Origin: Erodium maritimum
Taxonomy: Eukaryota > Streptophyta > Magnoliopsida > Geraniales > Geraniaceae
Assembly (NCBI GenBank): GCA_963921825.1
Contig: OY997596.1
Location: 13,459,001 to 13,523,000, forward strand
Direction of reading: 5' to 3'
Length of the DNA stretch: 64,000 bases
The position numbers and the translations under genes were made by a program. The notes beneath the pieces were generated by a model. That model was given only the letters and a program-made list of their open reading frames with translations, ran no database searches and had not been told where the DNA came from. Positions 10,974 through 23,197 of the stretch are shown in pieces (within the stretch, counting starts at the first letter, position 1; each line of letters begins with the position of its first letter).

Positions 10974-13900
10974 TCAGTATTTATCTGATGAGGTGGATAC
11001 GCCGCAGTACATGTTTGGATTTGTTATACGCTCTAGGCTTTTAGCTTGCGCAATGGCCCTTGTGTTGTCGCAAGATGGATTCACCAGGCTGGATGGGTTT
11101 TTAATTACACCCAGCACTGCCATGAATTTCCAAATCCACATAGCCTCCTTAGCTACCTCTGCAGCATCCATGTACTTGGCCTCTGTCGTAGATTCGGCAA
11201 TGATATCTTGCTTTACGCTCTCCCAGCTAAAGCTCTACCATTCAGCGTAAACACATATCCTGATTGACTTCTAAAGTCATCTGGATTTGTCTTGGAAAAC
11301 TAGCGTCTACTCATCCTTCGACGACTAGTTCAACATCATCTTTCCCCCGGGTTAGAATGATGTCTACTGGTACAACATAAGGCTTACGAGACGTCTGGTC
11401 TCATACATGTCATGGCATATATGATCGATCCTACCCCCAGGCGCATAGGATTCTCATCATCCTTTTCAGCTCATCAGGTGTCTTAGGACACTAAGTCTTG
11501 CTGAGATGAATGCCATGACTAGTGGGTAAGAGTCCTTTCTTTGAATCGAGCATTAAGAACCTACTCAATGCCTTGTTCACATAGGTTCCTTGACTTAAAT
11601 CCAAGACCCTCTTGGTGCGATCTCTACATATCTTAATCCTTAAGATATAAGAAGCATCGCCTAAGTCCTTTATTGAAAAACACTTCCTCAACCAAGCTTT
11701 AGTCTCGTGCAAGGTTGGGATGTCGTTTACAATGAGAACCAGAAAGGTAATATTGCTCCCACTAGCCTTCTTATAAACGCAAGATTCATCCTCGTTCCTG
11801 ATTAAGCCAAATCCAATTACAGCTTCATCAAAACGAAGGATCCAACTCCGAGAAGTTCGTTTCAATCCATAAATGGATTTCAACAACTTATAAATCTTTC
11901 CTTTATTCTTCGGATCGTCAAAACCTTTGGGCCGAGACATACAAACGTACTCAGTCAAATTTCCATTTAGGAAAGCGGTTTTGACATCCACTTGCCATAT
12001 CTCGTAATTATGATACGCAGTTATGTCAAGAAAAATTTGGATCGATTTTGACCATAGCCACTAAGGAGAAGGTTTCCTCATAGTCAATCCATTGGATCTG
12101 CCTATAACCTTTCGCCACCAGTTGAGCTTTGTAGGTCAGAGGGTTGCCGTCCATATCCATCTTCACCTTGAAGATCCATTTGCATCCTATGGTCCTCACA
12201 CCATTGATGGGATCAACCGGTTCCCAGACTCGGTTGTCCGACATGGATTGCATTTCCTCCCTCATGGCTCCCAACCATAACTCGGAGTTGGGCCCATCCA
12301 CGACTTCTTGAAAGGTGGCTGGATCATCGTGATCCACCATGACTTCATTGTCACCTCCGGATACCATATCTTGGAGGTGGAAGATTGATCCTTTCAAATC
12401 GCCTTGGACCTTCCGGAATTGTAACAGGAATTGGTTCTTACTCTACGACAATCTCTGGCTCCTTTCTACTGGGTTGCCAATTGGTTTAGACAGATCTATA
12501 CCATCCTGAATTTCTTCGAGATGCACAGTCCTCCCAATGACGTCTTTGGAAACAAAACTTCTTTTCCATAAAGACCCCACCCCAAGCGACGAACACCATG
12601 TTCTCACTGGGATTGTAGAAATAGTATCCCCTTGTTGCTTTGGGATACCACACGAAGGTGCATATCTCAGATCTTGGTTCGAGCTTAGTCGAAACCAAAT
12701 GTTTCACATAAGCCTCGCAACCACAAATCTTTAGGAAGGACAAAGCGGGCATCATCCCGTACCATTTTTAAAATGGTGTCCCTTCCACACCATTCGTCGA
12801 AGCCCGATTCACTATGAATGCGGTCGTCTCTAGAGCAAAACCCCTAAAAGAGATTCGGAGATCAGTCCAACTAATCATGGAACAGACCATTGTCTAACAA
12901 TGTCCGATTTCTCCGTTTGGCTACACCTTTCAACTACAGTGACCTAGGATGAGTCCATTCCAAAAGGATCCCATTCTCTTTTAGATGATCTAATAACTCT
13001 GTGGTCAAGTATTTTCCACCTCGATCCAATCGAAGTGCCTTAATACCTTTGTCGAGCTGGTTTTCTACTATAGTCTTAAACTCTTTGAATTTATCAAAAG
13101 CTTCAGACTTATGTCTCACCGAATAGACATAACCATATTTACTGTAATCATCAGTAAATGTGATAAAGTAGCTAAAACCCCTCCTGGCAAGTGAACTTAT
13201 TGGTCTACACACATTCGAGTGTATCAGCCCCAACAATTCACCCGCCCTTTCATCGCGATCGATAAAAGGGCACTTTAGTCATTTTGCCCATTCAAACAAA
13301 CCTTGCACCTATCGATCGAATGGAATTCGAATGAACCTGAAAGTCCGCACTTCTGAATTGCTGATAGGTGCTTCTTGTTTATGCGACCTAGATGACAGTG
13401 CCTTAACAGAGTTAGGTTTAAATCGTTGGATTTAGACCTCTTGGTATTAACGGAATATATAGAACTTGAGGCATTGTTACCCATATCTAATATGTACAAT
13501 CCTCCAACCAAGTCAGTACTTGTATAAAACATATCATTGCATAGAACATTGAAAACTCCATTTCCAATATTAACATTATATCCTTCCTTGTCAAACACGG
13601 ATACAAATATAATATTCCTACTAAAAGTAGGTATGCAATATACATTATACAATACTAAGAAAAGGCCACTTGGCAAAGCAAGACTCATGGATCCTACAGC
13701 AGTTGCCACAACTCTGAGGTCCACTTCGTACTTTCCAAACCTCTCCTACTTTCAGCCACCATATATAAGTGCATGTGTGAGATTCAGTCCTGGTATCTAA
13801 TACCCATGAATATTTGTAAGTAGAGAGATGTAGCTCTATAGAGTTAATACCGGATGAAGGCACGGTCCCACCGCCCTTCCTTAGATCATCCAGGTTTCCT

Positions 13901-14353
13901 GATGAAGGCGCAGTCCTACTGCCCTTCTTCAGATCATCCACGCTATTTGATGAAGGCGCAGTCCCACTGTCCTTCTTCTAATCAGTCGTGAACTTCCTGT
14001 AATCCCGGTTCCCATGACCAGGCTATTGGCAGTAGAAGCAGACATTCTCAGGTGTCTCATCTTTCCTGCCAAGTGCGCATGGGCCCCGCCCTTGCCACTT
14101 CCAATTCCCTTGTTGACCATCAGAATATCCTTGGATCCCAGATCCCTGATATATTCTTCTCAGCAATTAATGACACTTCATGTAACTCTGATATGGTCTT
14201 AGAGACAGCCTTGTCAAGGACATATTCTTTGCGTTCAGACTTGAGGACTATCCTCAAAATTCTGTACCAGTCCAAATAGTTTGTCCCATTTAGCTTGACC
14301 CTGTCAAGAATGGTTTTTAATGACAAACTTTTAATGTTCGCTGAATTTGCCAT
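10974..14353 (-). pseudogene. Broken gag-pol of copia copy A
   Basis: Gag opens at 14353 with 77 codons (MANSANIKSLSL) and stops. A degenerate knuckle and linker follow (about 13850-14100). The GAG-pre-integrase region is 13275-13724, integrase core 12934-13236, integrase C-terminal block 12486-12755, reverse transcriptase 12026-12397 and 11491-11991, and RNase H 10974-11171. The protease DTG reads DTR, the first integrase Asp is Asn (HSNVCRP), and the integrase Glu before RRNRT is Lys. The usual YVDD of the reverse transcriptase is IVND. An extra A near 13290 (KVCLNGQND instead of KVCLMGKMTK) adds a frameshift that copy B lacks. Confidence 0.88.
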
Positions 14354-15898
14354 TTGATCTACAACAGATAAAATTCAATCAGTAAACTGAATAAATTTTA
14401 TGAAGATCAAGCTTAAACACCAACAATCGATTCTAAACCTTTAGAATCTGAAACCAAGATCCTTGATTCACTCGATTAAGCTGAACTAATGCTCACCACT
14501 TAATCGAGCTATGTAGGTAGGACTCCATCCAATCACATCCAATGTGACTCTTGGCTAGGGTATGTACTTATGTACACGGCTTACCCTATCTGTTACCCTA
14601 GCTCAACCTCAGGCTGAGAATCGTAGTCGGGTCCACCAATTTTCAACTATGGCCCGTCACTATGTAGGTGCTCCGCTAATGCGCACGACACCCACATATG
14701 TCGTCCAAACCTACTACCCCGCTTTCCCATGGATGCTCCGCTAATGCGCACGACACCCATAGGACGGGGAGGTAGTAAGGTGTTGATAATTGGGAGGTAT
14801 CGGACATGACCCGCTTTTACTTGTCCGGTTGTGTTTAAAACTTTGGCACATCCTAGATGCGATGAGCACATCAACTACATTCCAAATGCAATGATGCCTC
14901 AAATTACATCCAATGTAATTCTTCCTTCGAACCCGTCAACTACATCCAATGTAATGACGATTCTAAGGGCTCACACACAAGGATTAAAATTCCAATTTTA
15001 TCTTTGCATGTGAGGTGATATGCTCGGTAAATAAAGTTAAGCATGCAATTCTAAAACACATAGAATTAGTCATGCATAAACTAAACCAAACATAAAGCGA
15101 TAAATGTGCACATAATAGCCCCCTAAACTAACTCCCACTAGCTTCTTGAGCTCCACCGACTCCAAGCCGATGCCAACACCCGAAAAGCCACCAAATGACC
15201 TTTTCGCCCTTTCTTCGTCTTGAGTAAAATATTACAATTTAATACACGACTCGCAGGTCGGGAATAAATAAATATTACAAACAAGTGGTTCGACGACCAC
15301 ACCTTGAAAGAATAATTACACGTTAACTCTAACGGCTCGCAGGCCGTGAAAGGCGATAAATAATTAAATCGAGCTCGGGGCTATTATGTACACCATGCCA
15401 ACATCACATCACACATCGTGTTATCAAACAAGCATGTTATCAAACATCATGTGATTTTCCGGTTTTAATTAATAGCCAAGTTTCGAAATTTTTTTGATGC
15501 TCGGTTTATCGAAACCGTTCAAAAATGAAACTTTTGAACATTTGATCTTCGAGTTCGTCATGACGGTTCCAAACTCGTCATAACTAACAAAACGGTTTAG
15601 CCTTGGCATATCAACCATCCAATGGTCATGCTTGGCTTAGCTCCGTCCAACGGAGCCCCGTTCGGTCCCGGTTTCGGCTCCCCGAGAGTCCCGCTCCCGA
15701 GACCCGAAAAATCAAAAAAAATTTCAAAATTTCCAGATTTGAAATAATTTTCAAAAATTCATTTTACATGCATTAAATCCATAAACAATAATTTAAAACA
15801 TGTTATCAAACAATTTAGCAAAACAACATGCCAAAAACGAAACTTTCAAGCAAAACCGAAACTTTGAACACCGTCTTGTGAATCCCGAAGGTAGCACG

Positions 15899-15910
15899 GC
15901 TCTGATACCA
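15899..15910 (-). promoter_or_regulatory. Primer-binding site of copia copy A
   Basis: The minus strand reads TGGTATCAGAGC, complementary to the 3' end of initiator Met-tRNA, one base inside the 5' LTR. This is where minus-strand DNA synthesis would start. Confidence 0.92.
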
Positions 15911-15911
15911 C

Positions 15912-17599
15912 TGTTGGGTCTCGAGGTAGGGTTGGAGATGAACCAACTCGCAGCGGAAAATCAATGAAAACCAAGAGACAATTAAAACCATGAAACAACT
16001 AACAAAGAATGGATTAACAAGAGAAAAATTCAGCACTAGTTCTTACCAAAACAAGAACACCGGTTAACGAATGATTGGCTTGAGTCTCCAAGACGCCTAC
16101 GTATCCACATGGGAATCAAAGCCACGTAGTTCTTCTCTTTGAGGACTCAAGAACACAAACATGGAGGTGGAAACTAGCCAAAACCGAAATGGCCATGGAA
16201 GAGGGAGAGAAAATGTGTTTCCTATTCTTGTCTTGTGTTTGTTATGTTGAAAAAAGATGACTTAAACATAACAAAACCCATACTTGTCCAACTAAAGGCA
16301 TGGGACAAGTATGGTGTCAAGTAAGGTGTAAATAGGACAAAGTATGGCAAGACAAGATTGGGTTAGGTGGTGAATCACCAACACCTTAATCCTTGTCTTG
16401 CTTACTTAGTACTAATTAATCAAGACTTGATTAATTAGTTCCATGGGCCTTGGTTGCACGGGCCTTTCATGGGCCTCTTGGAACATGGCCCGTGGCCATT
16501 TCTAACGAGGTCCCGTGATTCGCTCATCGCCTCCAAGCCTTCCATACCGGAAATGTCCAACATTATCCGACGCGATCAATCCCAAGACTCCAAGCCTTGT
16601 CTCGATCCGTAAAGTCCTATTCACGTACGGGCACATGACCCAAAACCCAGTTTTGGTCATGTCCCGAGACAACTCCCTTTTGGCCATTCTCCATAAATGT
16701 GTCAATGAGTTTCATCCTCCGGTGTGACCCTTAGGTTTATGCATGTCAATAGATCAACGTAAAATCCCATTTTACTTGATCCTATTTAAGTGGCAACTAA
16801 CGAGACTTTAGTATTGCCTGACACTGCATAACGAATCGACCCTGTCGATTCTAACCTTTCCGTCGTCCCTGTCATTATCCTTTTATCTCCGATATCCTGA
16901 TTGAGATAAGGCATAGAGCCGTCATCCTTATTATTCTCAATCACCGTTCCTTGATATGTGAGATGACTGAAGATATGATACCCAGTATCATGTGCATGGC
17001 CATGCTATTCTTCTAGTCATTCTCGATCAAGCGGCCGAGAACCGATATCTTTCCCATACCTTAGTATGAGGGATAAATCCCTTAGCCGTCTTTCGTGTCA
17101 CTCATGTAGCCCGTCCCCAAGCCAATCCTGGCCGTTATGGAAGCCCTGTTACGGACAACGTTAGGCTCAGGTCAAACTCAGTTGTTGACTACATAGCGAT
17201 CACAAAGACTCCTTGGTCTAAGGATACATGACAAGCTACAACACTGAATATGTTCATGACTTAATCTATGGCACATATTCAGGGCGGGTCGTCCAATATC
17301 ATGTCCCACATGATATCTATGATCAGACTCCGGAATCTCATTCCAATGACTAACAGAACGTAAGCCATAAAGAGCCATCTTTCATACTAGTCGCTTCTAG
17401 TGAAGCTTTGTTGACTAGGGACCTATCGAGTGTGATCTATCTCGATCTATGGTTCTATTCGCATGGTGGGCATAGATCAGAGCACACGTCGATATATTAC
17501 TCCAACACATAAGTAATATAAAGCCGCTTTAATTTTATTGCTAACGATGATATGTACATTTGGACATTTAGGATTGAACTACGGGCACTAAGACTAACA
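15912..17599 (-). repeat. 5' LTR of copia copy A
   Basis: Same length as the 3' LTR and nearly identical to it. It is followed on the minus strand by the primer-binding site, and its outer edge borders the duplication ACACC. Transcription from this LTR would run toward lower coordinates, away from the laccase gene whose start codon is about 960 bp to the right. Confidence 0.93.
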
Positions 17600-17604
17600 A
17601 CACC

Positions 17605-18518
17605 AACAGTGAATCCTGATATTGATCAACAACCTACCACTATACAAGACCAATCTCCACCTTTTCAGAGTCCCCAACCAACTGTCTTCATACAATTCAG
17701 ATAGATGACACAAAAGAGTACATACTGAATTGCAATATAGACATTAAACCGAGAGTTAATGAGAAATTCAACACTCTTACCCTATTCCTCGTCCTATGTA
17801 ATCTGCTTTTTATGAATAAACTGTTCCTTCGACGTTAGATCGAAACCGGACGATAAACCACACCACGTCATATACCATGTGAATCGAGAGCGTTACCCTT
17901 TTTTTTATGGGAGCGTTACCCTTGCACCCCATAAATTGGTTTTCCTTGAACGTCTCTCGTGGAGTGACCATTTTTCGAGGGTGTCCTCTAGACCTTTCGA
18001 CAGTTTCCGATGAATGTCGATTCAGACAAAATTAACAATGCCATATCTAATTTTAGAAAGCATGACTCGGGAGTAGTCTCATCATCTAAGACCAAATATT
18101 TTTTTTGAAAGTAAGTGAATAGAAGTTAGTTTAATGTTGCGTTCAAATGAGTTGAACCGTTGTTGGCTAGTGCCTAAACTTGTAGGAGTTTTGTGTGCTT
18201 AGCCAGTAGCTTAGTAACCAAGTTGAAAAGTGTTTAAGCTTTAAAGTAGTAGCAACTAAAAGGGCAAGCGCATTTTGATTAGCATACAATAACTATTAAG
18301 ATCCAAAACAATACAAAAAGAAAAGGAAAAATGACATTTAATTTCATTTTCAAAACACCACATAGAGAAGGACTTTATGTAAGAAGCAAGAAACGAAGAT
18401 ATGCAGGATATTAATGGGATTAAATCCTAAGAAATCTTGGTTCTAAAGAAACAAAAAAAAAATCAAAATCTTCACCTAATCTAATTAAAACGACATGACA
18501 GCGATTCAGCCTTTCCCT
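17605..18518 (+). promoter_or_regulatory. Laccase upstream region
   Basis: No gene is seen here. The stretch is the 5' flank of the laccase gene, cut by the copia insertion at 17604. A perfect AC element ACCTACC lies at 17632-17638, a motif bound by MYB factors that drive lignin genes. It sits only 28 bp from the end of the copia LTR and about 0.92 kb from the start codon. A short direct repeat GAGCGTTACCC occurs near 17888 and 17911. Assigning a regulatory role is inference. Confidence 0.4.
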
Positions 18519-18526
18519 TTATAAGG
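18519..18526 (+). promoter_or_regulatory. Candidate TATA box of the laccase gene
   Basis: TTATAAGG lies about 35 bp before the laccase ATG, after a pyrimidine-rich stretch. Usual TATA spacing would put the transcript start near 18550 and leave a very short leader. An ATG at 18534 opens a 7-codon frame ending TAA, and would be an upstream ORF only if transcription starts earlier. Confidence 0.45.
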
Positions 18527-18559
18527 CCATATCCATGGCCAAGAAAGAGTATCAGTAAA

Positions 18560-21456
18560 ATGGGTTCGTGGCTCCGATCATCAATCTTTCTAGTCGCATG
18601 CATTTTTCCAGTTTTGGTTGACTGCAGAGTTCGAGAGTACAAGTTCAATGTACGTAGGTGTAGCTAGTTATTATATATATGTTGCTTCACTTTTCTTTTT
18701 CTTATATGGGGTTACTTCATGTCCGTACGTTAATATTTTGTTTATTGTTCAATCTTAACTAAATTAACGTAAGTTAACGTTGATCAACAACTATTGTATT
18801 TGTCGTCCGCAAGTCCAACGACCGTTTAGTGAGTAACATGAAAAATTGATAGTTCATGTTTATAATTTGACAATAAACGAAAAGTTGAAGTATAATTTGA
18901 GAATAAATGAAAAGTTGAAGTTTCCGTTTTAGGAAAGTTTTAAAACACGTGACAAGCATGTGATTGGTATTTTACGGCGTTAGTCACACTTAACAGATTT
19001 TGATACATTTTGAGAATTAATAAGGTGAAACCTCTTACTATCTAATACGTTTCATATATGAGGATTATGATTTGATGTTTGACTTTAATACAATAAGGTG
19101 ACATAAAGTTTTTTTCTTTGTATAATTAATGTACTTGGCATGCAGGTGGTGATGAAGAACACGACGAGGTTGTGTGCAAGCAAGGCCATCGTTACCGTTA
19201 ATGGGAGGTTCCCAGGGCCAACTCTCTACGCCAGGGAAGACGATACAGTGCTGGTCAAAGTGGTCAACCACGTCAAATATAATGTTACCATCCACTGGTC
19301 AGTACCATATATAATAGACGATGCATGGCCTTTCTATTTATTCAAGACTTATTGTTTTATGTTTGAACAAATTAAAGGCATGGCATACGACAGCTGCAAA
19401 CGGGATGGTCCGATGGGCCTGCGTACATAACCCAATGCCCGATCCCACCGGGGCACCAGTACGTCTACAACTTCACCGTCACCGGGCAGAGGGGCACGCT
19501 GCTCTGGCACGCCCACATTCTCTGGCTCAGAGCCACCGTCCACGGCGCCATTGTCATCCTCCCCAAGCTCGGCGTCCCCTACCCTTTCCCTAAACCTCAC
19601 CGTCAAGTTGTCGTCATTTTAGGTACTTTATTACAAATTACGTACAAAAACACCACTCTACATTTGTATTTAGCTCAAGTAGCGATCATGGATCGTTTTA
19701 TTTGAATCAGCGGAATGGTGGAAATCGGACACTGAACAAGTGATTAACGAAGCGATAAAGTCTGGATTGGCCCCCAATGTGTCCGACGCCCACACTATCA
19801 ACGGTCACCCAGGACCGGTCCCCAACTGCTCCACTAAAGGTATCACGTTAACGTCACATGTTTTAATATTGTTATCTCAACTTATTTAACTGCTGCTTTT
19901 GTTAGGGGGTTTCGAGCTGTCCGTGAAAAGCAGCAAAACTTACATGCTACGTATAATCAATGCTGCACTCAACGAAGAGCTCTTCTTCAAGATCGCCGGC
20001 CACAATCTCACCGTCGTTGAGGTCGACGCCACCTACGTCAAGCCCGTCCAGCTGGATACCATAGTGATAGCACCGGGCCAGACCACAAACGTCCTCCTCA
20101 CCGCCGACAAAAGCTCCGGCAAGTACTTAGTCACCGCCTCCCCCTTTATGGACTCGCCCCTAGCCGTAGACAACCTCACCGCCACCGCCACGGTGCACTA
20201 CTCGGGCACCCTCTCCACCTCCCAAACCACCCTCGCCCTCCCGCCGCCACAAAACGCCACCGCCGTGGCCAACACCTTCATAGACTCTCTCAGGTCACTG
20301 AATTCCCCGAAATACCCCGCGAACGTCCCGCTGACGGTCGACCACAACCTGTTCTTCACGGTGGGGCTGGGGATCAACCCGTGTCCGTCGTGCAAGGCCG
20401 GGAACGGGAGCCGTGCGGTGGCGGCTATCAACAATGTGACGTTCGTGATGCCCACCACTGCCCTGCTTCAGGCCCATATCTTCAACGTGAGCGGTGTGTT
20501 CACCGATGACTTTCCGGGGAACCCTCCGAATGTATTCAACTACACAGGGGCGGGTCCGGCGAGCCTGGCGACCAATAACGGGACCAAGGTGTATAGGCTG
20601 GCCTATAACTCTACCGTCGAGCTGGTGCTGCAGGATACGGGGATCATTGCTCCTGAAAACCACCCGGTTCACCTTCACGGCTTCAATTTCTTTGCCGTCG
20701 GTAAGGGTTTGGGAAATTACAACCCCAAGAGTGATCCAAGCAAGTTCAATCTTGTTGATCCTGTTGAGAGGAACACCATTGGTGTGCCCTCCGGTGGGTG
20801 GGTGGCCATTAGGTTCAGAGCTGACAACCCAGGTACTTAAACACTATATCAAAGATTTAAGAACTACATAATATAAGATGACTAAGACTATTAAAAACTC
20901 AAGCTGATTGTTATAATTTTGTATTGGGGTAAAATCAGGAGCTAACTGTCGTCGAGTTGTACCGCTCAAGAACTTGTTGTTGACTTATTAGTCGATCAGA
21001 TCAGTACCCTTGACTTATGGTAATTCCACAAATTAACATTTTCCGTTAGAAATAACAGAAAACGTTAAGAAAATACTCCAAAAAGTAGCAAGTCTACAGT
21101 TCTTTGAGTTTTTTTTAACGTTTTCTGTCATTTTTAACGAAAAATGTTAGTTTGTGTAATTATCATAAGTCAAGGGTACTGATCTGATCGACTAATAAGT
21201 CAACAACAAATTCTTGAGATGTACAAGTCGGAGACAATTAGTATCTGGAGTTTTTCCTTTTGTATTTTAATACGTAAGTACCGTCACATCGGTGTTGATA
21301 TATACATGTTGTTGTTGTATCGTAGGTGTGTGGTTCATGCATTGCCATTTGGAGGTGCACACGTCATGGGGGCTGAAGATGGCATTCTTGGTGGAGAATG
21401 GGAAAGGCCCGAATCAGTCAGTTGTAGCACCACCTGCTGATCTTCCCAAATGCTAG
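18560..21456 (+). CDS. LAC4-like: Plant laccase (multicopper oxidase), six exons, LAC4-like
   Basis: Exons are 18560-18649, 19146-19297, 19378-19622, 19711-19839, 19906-20832 and 21326-21456. All introns are GT-AG, and the joined frame is 557 residues, normal for a plant laccase. Residues 1-24 form a secretion signal (hydrophobic [12 protein letters not shown]), so the product is an apoplastic enzyme that couples oxidation of monolignol-type phenols to reduction of O2. All copper ligands are present: HWHG at 80-83, WHAH at 124-127, HPVHLH at 458-463, and HCHLEVH at 520-526 with Cys521 and axial Leu531. The C terminus DLPKC is typical. Blocks such as [13 protein letters not shown] and ALLQAH place it nearest the LAC4/LAC10 group (from memory of the family). 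No lesion was seen. A copia element lies upstream and a MITE sits in intron 5. Confidence 0.95.
19955..19975 (+). promoter_or_regulatory. miR397 pairing site in laccase exon 5
   Basis: The sequence over the INAALNE codons matches the complement of miR397 at 18 of 21 positions. One of the three differences is a G:U wobble, and the centre (TGCTGCACTC) pairs fully. miR397 is an established regulator of LAC4-type laccases in plants, and this is the conserved target position. Cleavage here would lower laccase mRNA. The miRNA gene is not in this window. Confidence 0.8.
20942..21242. mobile_element. Inverted-repeat MITE in laccase intron 5
   Basis: Two arms of about 120 bp are inverted copies of each other (left arm about 20942-21060, right arm about 21110-21242). 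The most conserved block is TTGTTGTTGACTTATTAGTC and its inverse. The edges are imprecise. ATCAGGAG at 20934-20941 and ATCTGGAG at 21243-21250 may be a decayed 8-bp duplication. There is no coding. It makes up most of the 493-bp intron but leaves the splice sites and the last exon untouched. Confidence 0.72.
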
Positions 21457-21904
21457 ACTAAAGAGCAACCAAATTAACATTGTTTTTAGAGGTTTCTGCA
21501 TCAAAGAGAGGGGAAGAGGATAATCGATGAACTAGCTTGGGACAGAGCTTCACGAGCGCATAACATCCAATTATTTCTTGAGTAAATGATAGATTTTGCT
21601 CAAGCAAGTTTCAATAATAATTTCTCTCTCTCTCTCTCAATAATATATATAAACGTAATGACCGTTAACTGTAATAATACTCTTTTCTGTGTTAATGTAA
21701 CATTTGAAAAGATCTTTTGCCTCATGTACCATCATGAGATGTACCCGTTTAGTTATATCTTTTTTATAATACAAAAAAGTTCTATGGGTGTATTTTTTGA
21801 TAGAATTAGGATGATGATAGGATATCATGGTGAATGTTGAAATTTAAGTTTAGGTGTGTATGGTTAGGATTGGTTCTCACGGTTTTTAGGATAAGAAGAG
21901 TTTT
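21457..21904. other. Laccase 3' flank
   Basis: This is the AT-rich region after the laccase stop, with a short CT microsatellite (TCTCTCTCTC, about 21622-21637). No clear canonical poly-A signal was singled out. No gene is seen. Confidence 0.4.
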
Positions 21905-22460
21905 TATTAGATTTGTATCGGTCCTCTAATATATATGGTATAAGAGTTTGGTACCTCACGTACACGGGTTCAAACCCACTCCTTACAAAAATACTAATTT
22001 TCTCTCTATTTATCAAATTTTTCCGAAAACAGGCCAACCCTTATCTCTTTTCTCAATAAGCTAATCTCCTCTTCTAAACAATCCACCTCTAAACCCGTAA
22101 ATGAGTTTGTCTGTGGGGACGCGTGTTATAGTATAATTATAATTGGGTCTTCAACCATCAGCTCCAACGTCTAGTTGAGTTGGTCCTCTAATAAAGTATC
22201 AGAGCTTGGTGCCTCACGCATATGGGTTCGAACCCCACTATCTATAAAAAATATTGATTTATTCTCAATTTATCAAATTTGGCCCAAATTGGCTAGACAT
22301 TATCTCTATTCTCAATGGGCTCATATTCTCTTCTAAATAATTCACCTCCGAACCCATCAATGAGGTTGTCCGTTGAGGCGTGTATTAGAATGTAACTATA
22401 ATTGGGTTTTCAGGTATCAGTTTGAGCTTTTAATTAAGTTAGTCCTCCAACAATAAGAAC
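21905..22460 (+). repeat. Tandem SINE-like units (about 263 bp)
   Basis: Two full head-to-tail units and the start of a third are readable. Each contains GTTGGTCCTCTAAT, then a TATCAGAGCTTGG-type block, then a TGGGTTCGAACCCC block. Unit landmarks recur near 21915, 22181 and 22441. In the second unit TAGTTGAGTTGG (22172-22183) fits a pol III A box and GGTTCGAACCC (22225-22235) a B box, so the unit resembles a tRNA-derived SINE. The TATCAGAGC block also resembles an LTR primer site, so a TRIM fragment is an alternative. A related copy lies near 47.2-47.5 kb. Confidence 0.5.
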
Positions 22461-22726
22461 CAAAATTCTTACATATTAATGCCTCACGTTGAAAGATAAT
22501 AAATATGATTCAGAGTCTCCAAAAAGACCCGGGTAGAGAACCAGCATGGGGTATGAGTTTGGAGCAACAAATGACCTTATATTTCATGGAGTTTTTTTTC
22601 ATATCGACATAACCGAAGTTAAGCGATCACTTATGTTGGCCAAGGTATCGGTCGAGGAGGTTAGGTACACAATCTTTCAAATGGGTCCTAACAATCCTTG
22701 GGTCTAGATGGTCTAAATACTTATTT
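22461..22726. other. Spacer before the LINE tail
   Basis: No gene or complete element was seen. It contains a 12-base match to part of 5S rRNA (around 22616), which is too short to annotate as an RNA gene. Confidence 0.35.
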
Positions 22727-23098
22727 CTTTTTTTTTTGATCGGCAAAGCAAATTTAGATTAAAAACCTCTTTCGAGATGAAAGAGGAGGTTGTTACAAAT
22801 AAAACCCATTGTTGATGTTAGACAAACCATCCAACAAGGGACAAAAACAAACAAGTAATGTAATAGAATCCCTATTCTAACTAATTCAAAAGGGAAAGGA
22901 TCTCCTTGTATTGGGATTAAACAAGGGCTTAGGTATTGAGATGCAGAAACAGGGAATTTCAAGATTCAAAATTCAAACCAAAGAGATGCTTATATGTCAA
23001 GGAACCCGGCAAAAAGAGCTTTGCTTGCCGGGCAAGTAATGCAGCAAAAGGAGGGAACCAATGCTTGAGAGGCTGAGATGAATCTGATAGGAGAAGAC

Positions 23099-23197
23099 CC
23101 TTGCTTGAGATGCTGTGTTATTTCTGAACATCATCTTGCATTGAAACCTTGCTTGAGATGCTGTGTTATTTCTGAACATCATCATCTTGCATTGAAA
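23099..23197. repeat. 48/51-bp tandem duplication in LINE 3' UTR
   Basis: The unit starting CCTTGCTTGAGATGCTG is present twice (23099-23146 and 23147-23197). The second copy has one extra ATC and is otherwise nearly identical. A third, more diverged GCTTGAGA.GCTGAGATG lies just upstream. Confidence 0.8.

Larger units (their letters stand above)
9135..17599 (-). mobile_element. Complete Ty1/copia element, copy A
   Basis: Two 1688-bp LTRs (TG...CA) bound the element. A 5-bp duplication ACACC lies at 9130-9134 and 17600-17604. The initiator Met-tRNA primer site is next to the right (5') LTR, and a purine tract AAGTGGGAGA (in reverse) is next to the left LTR. The internal region has recognisable gag, protease, integrase, reverse transcriptase and RNase H in copia order, all broken. 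The two LTRs look almost identical; one substitution was noticed (10560 region against 17338). Insertion is therefore recent. It sits between degraded sequence and the laccase promoter. Its own promoter LTR lies next to the laccase gene and transcribes away from it. Confidence 0.95.

Noticed and set aside
18534-18557. Upstream ATG with a 7-codon frame before the laccase start
   Set aside because: Probably upstream of the transcript start predicted from the TATA box, so not annotated as an upstream ORF.
22600-22660. Short match to 5S rRNA (GAAGTTAAGCG)
   Set aside because: Only about 12 bases match and the following internal control region does not; no 5S gene or 5S-derived SINE can be supported.
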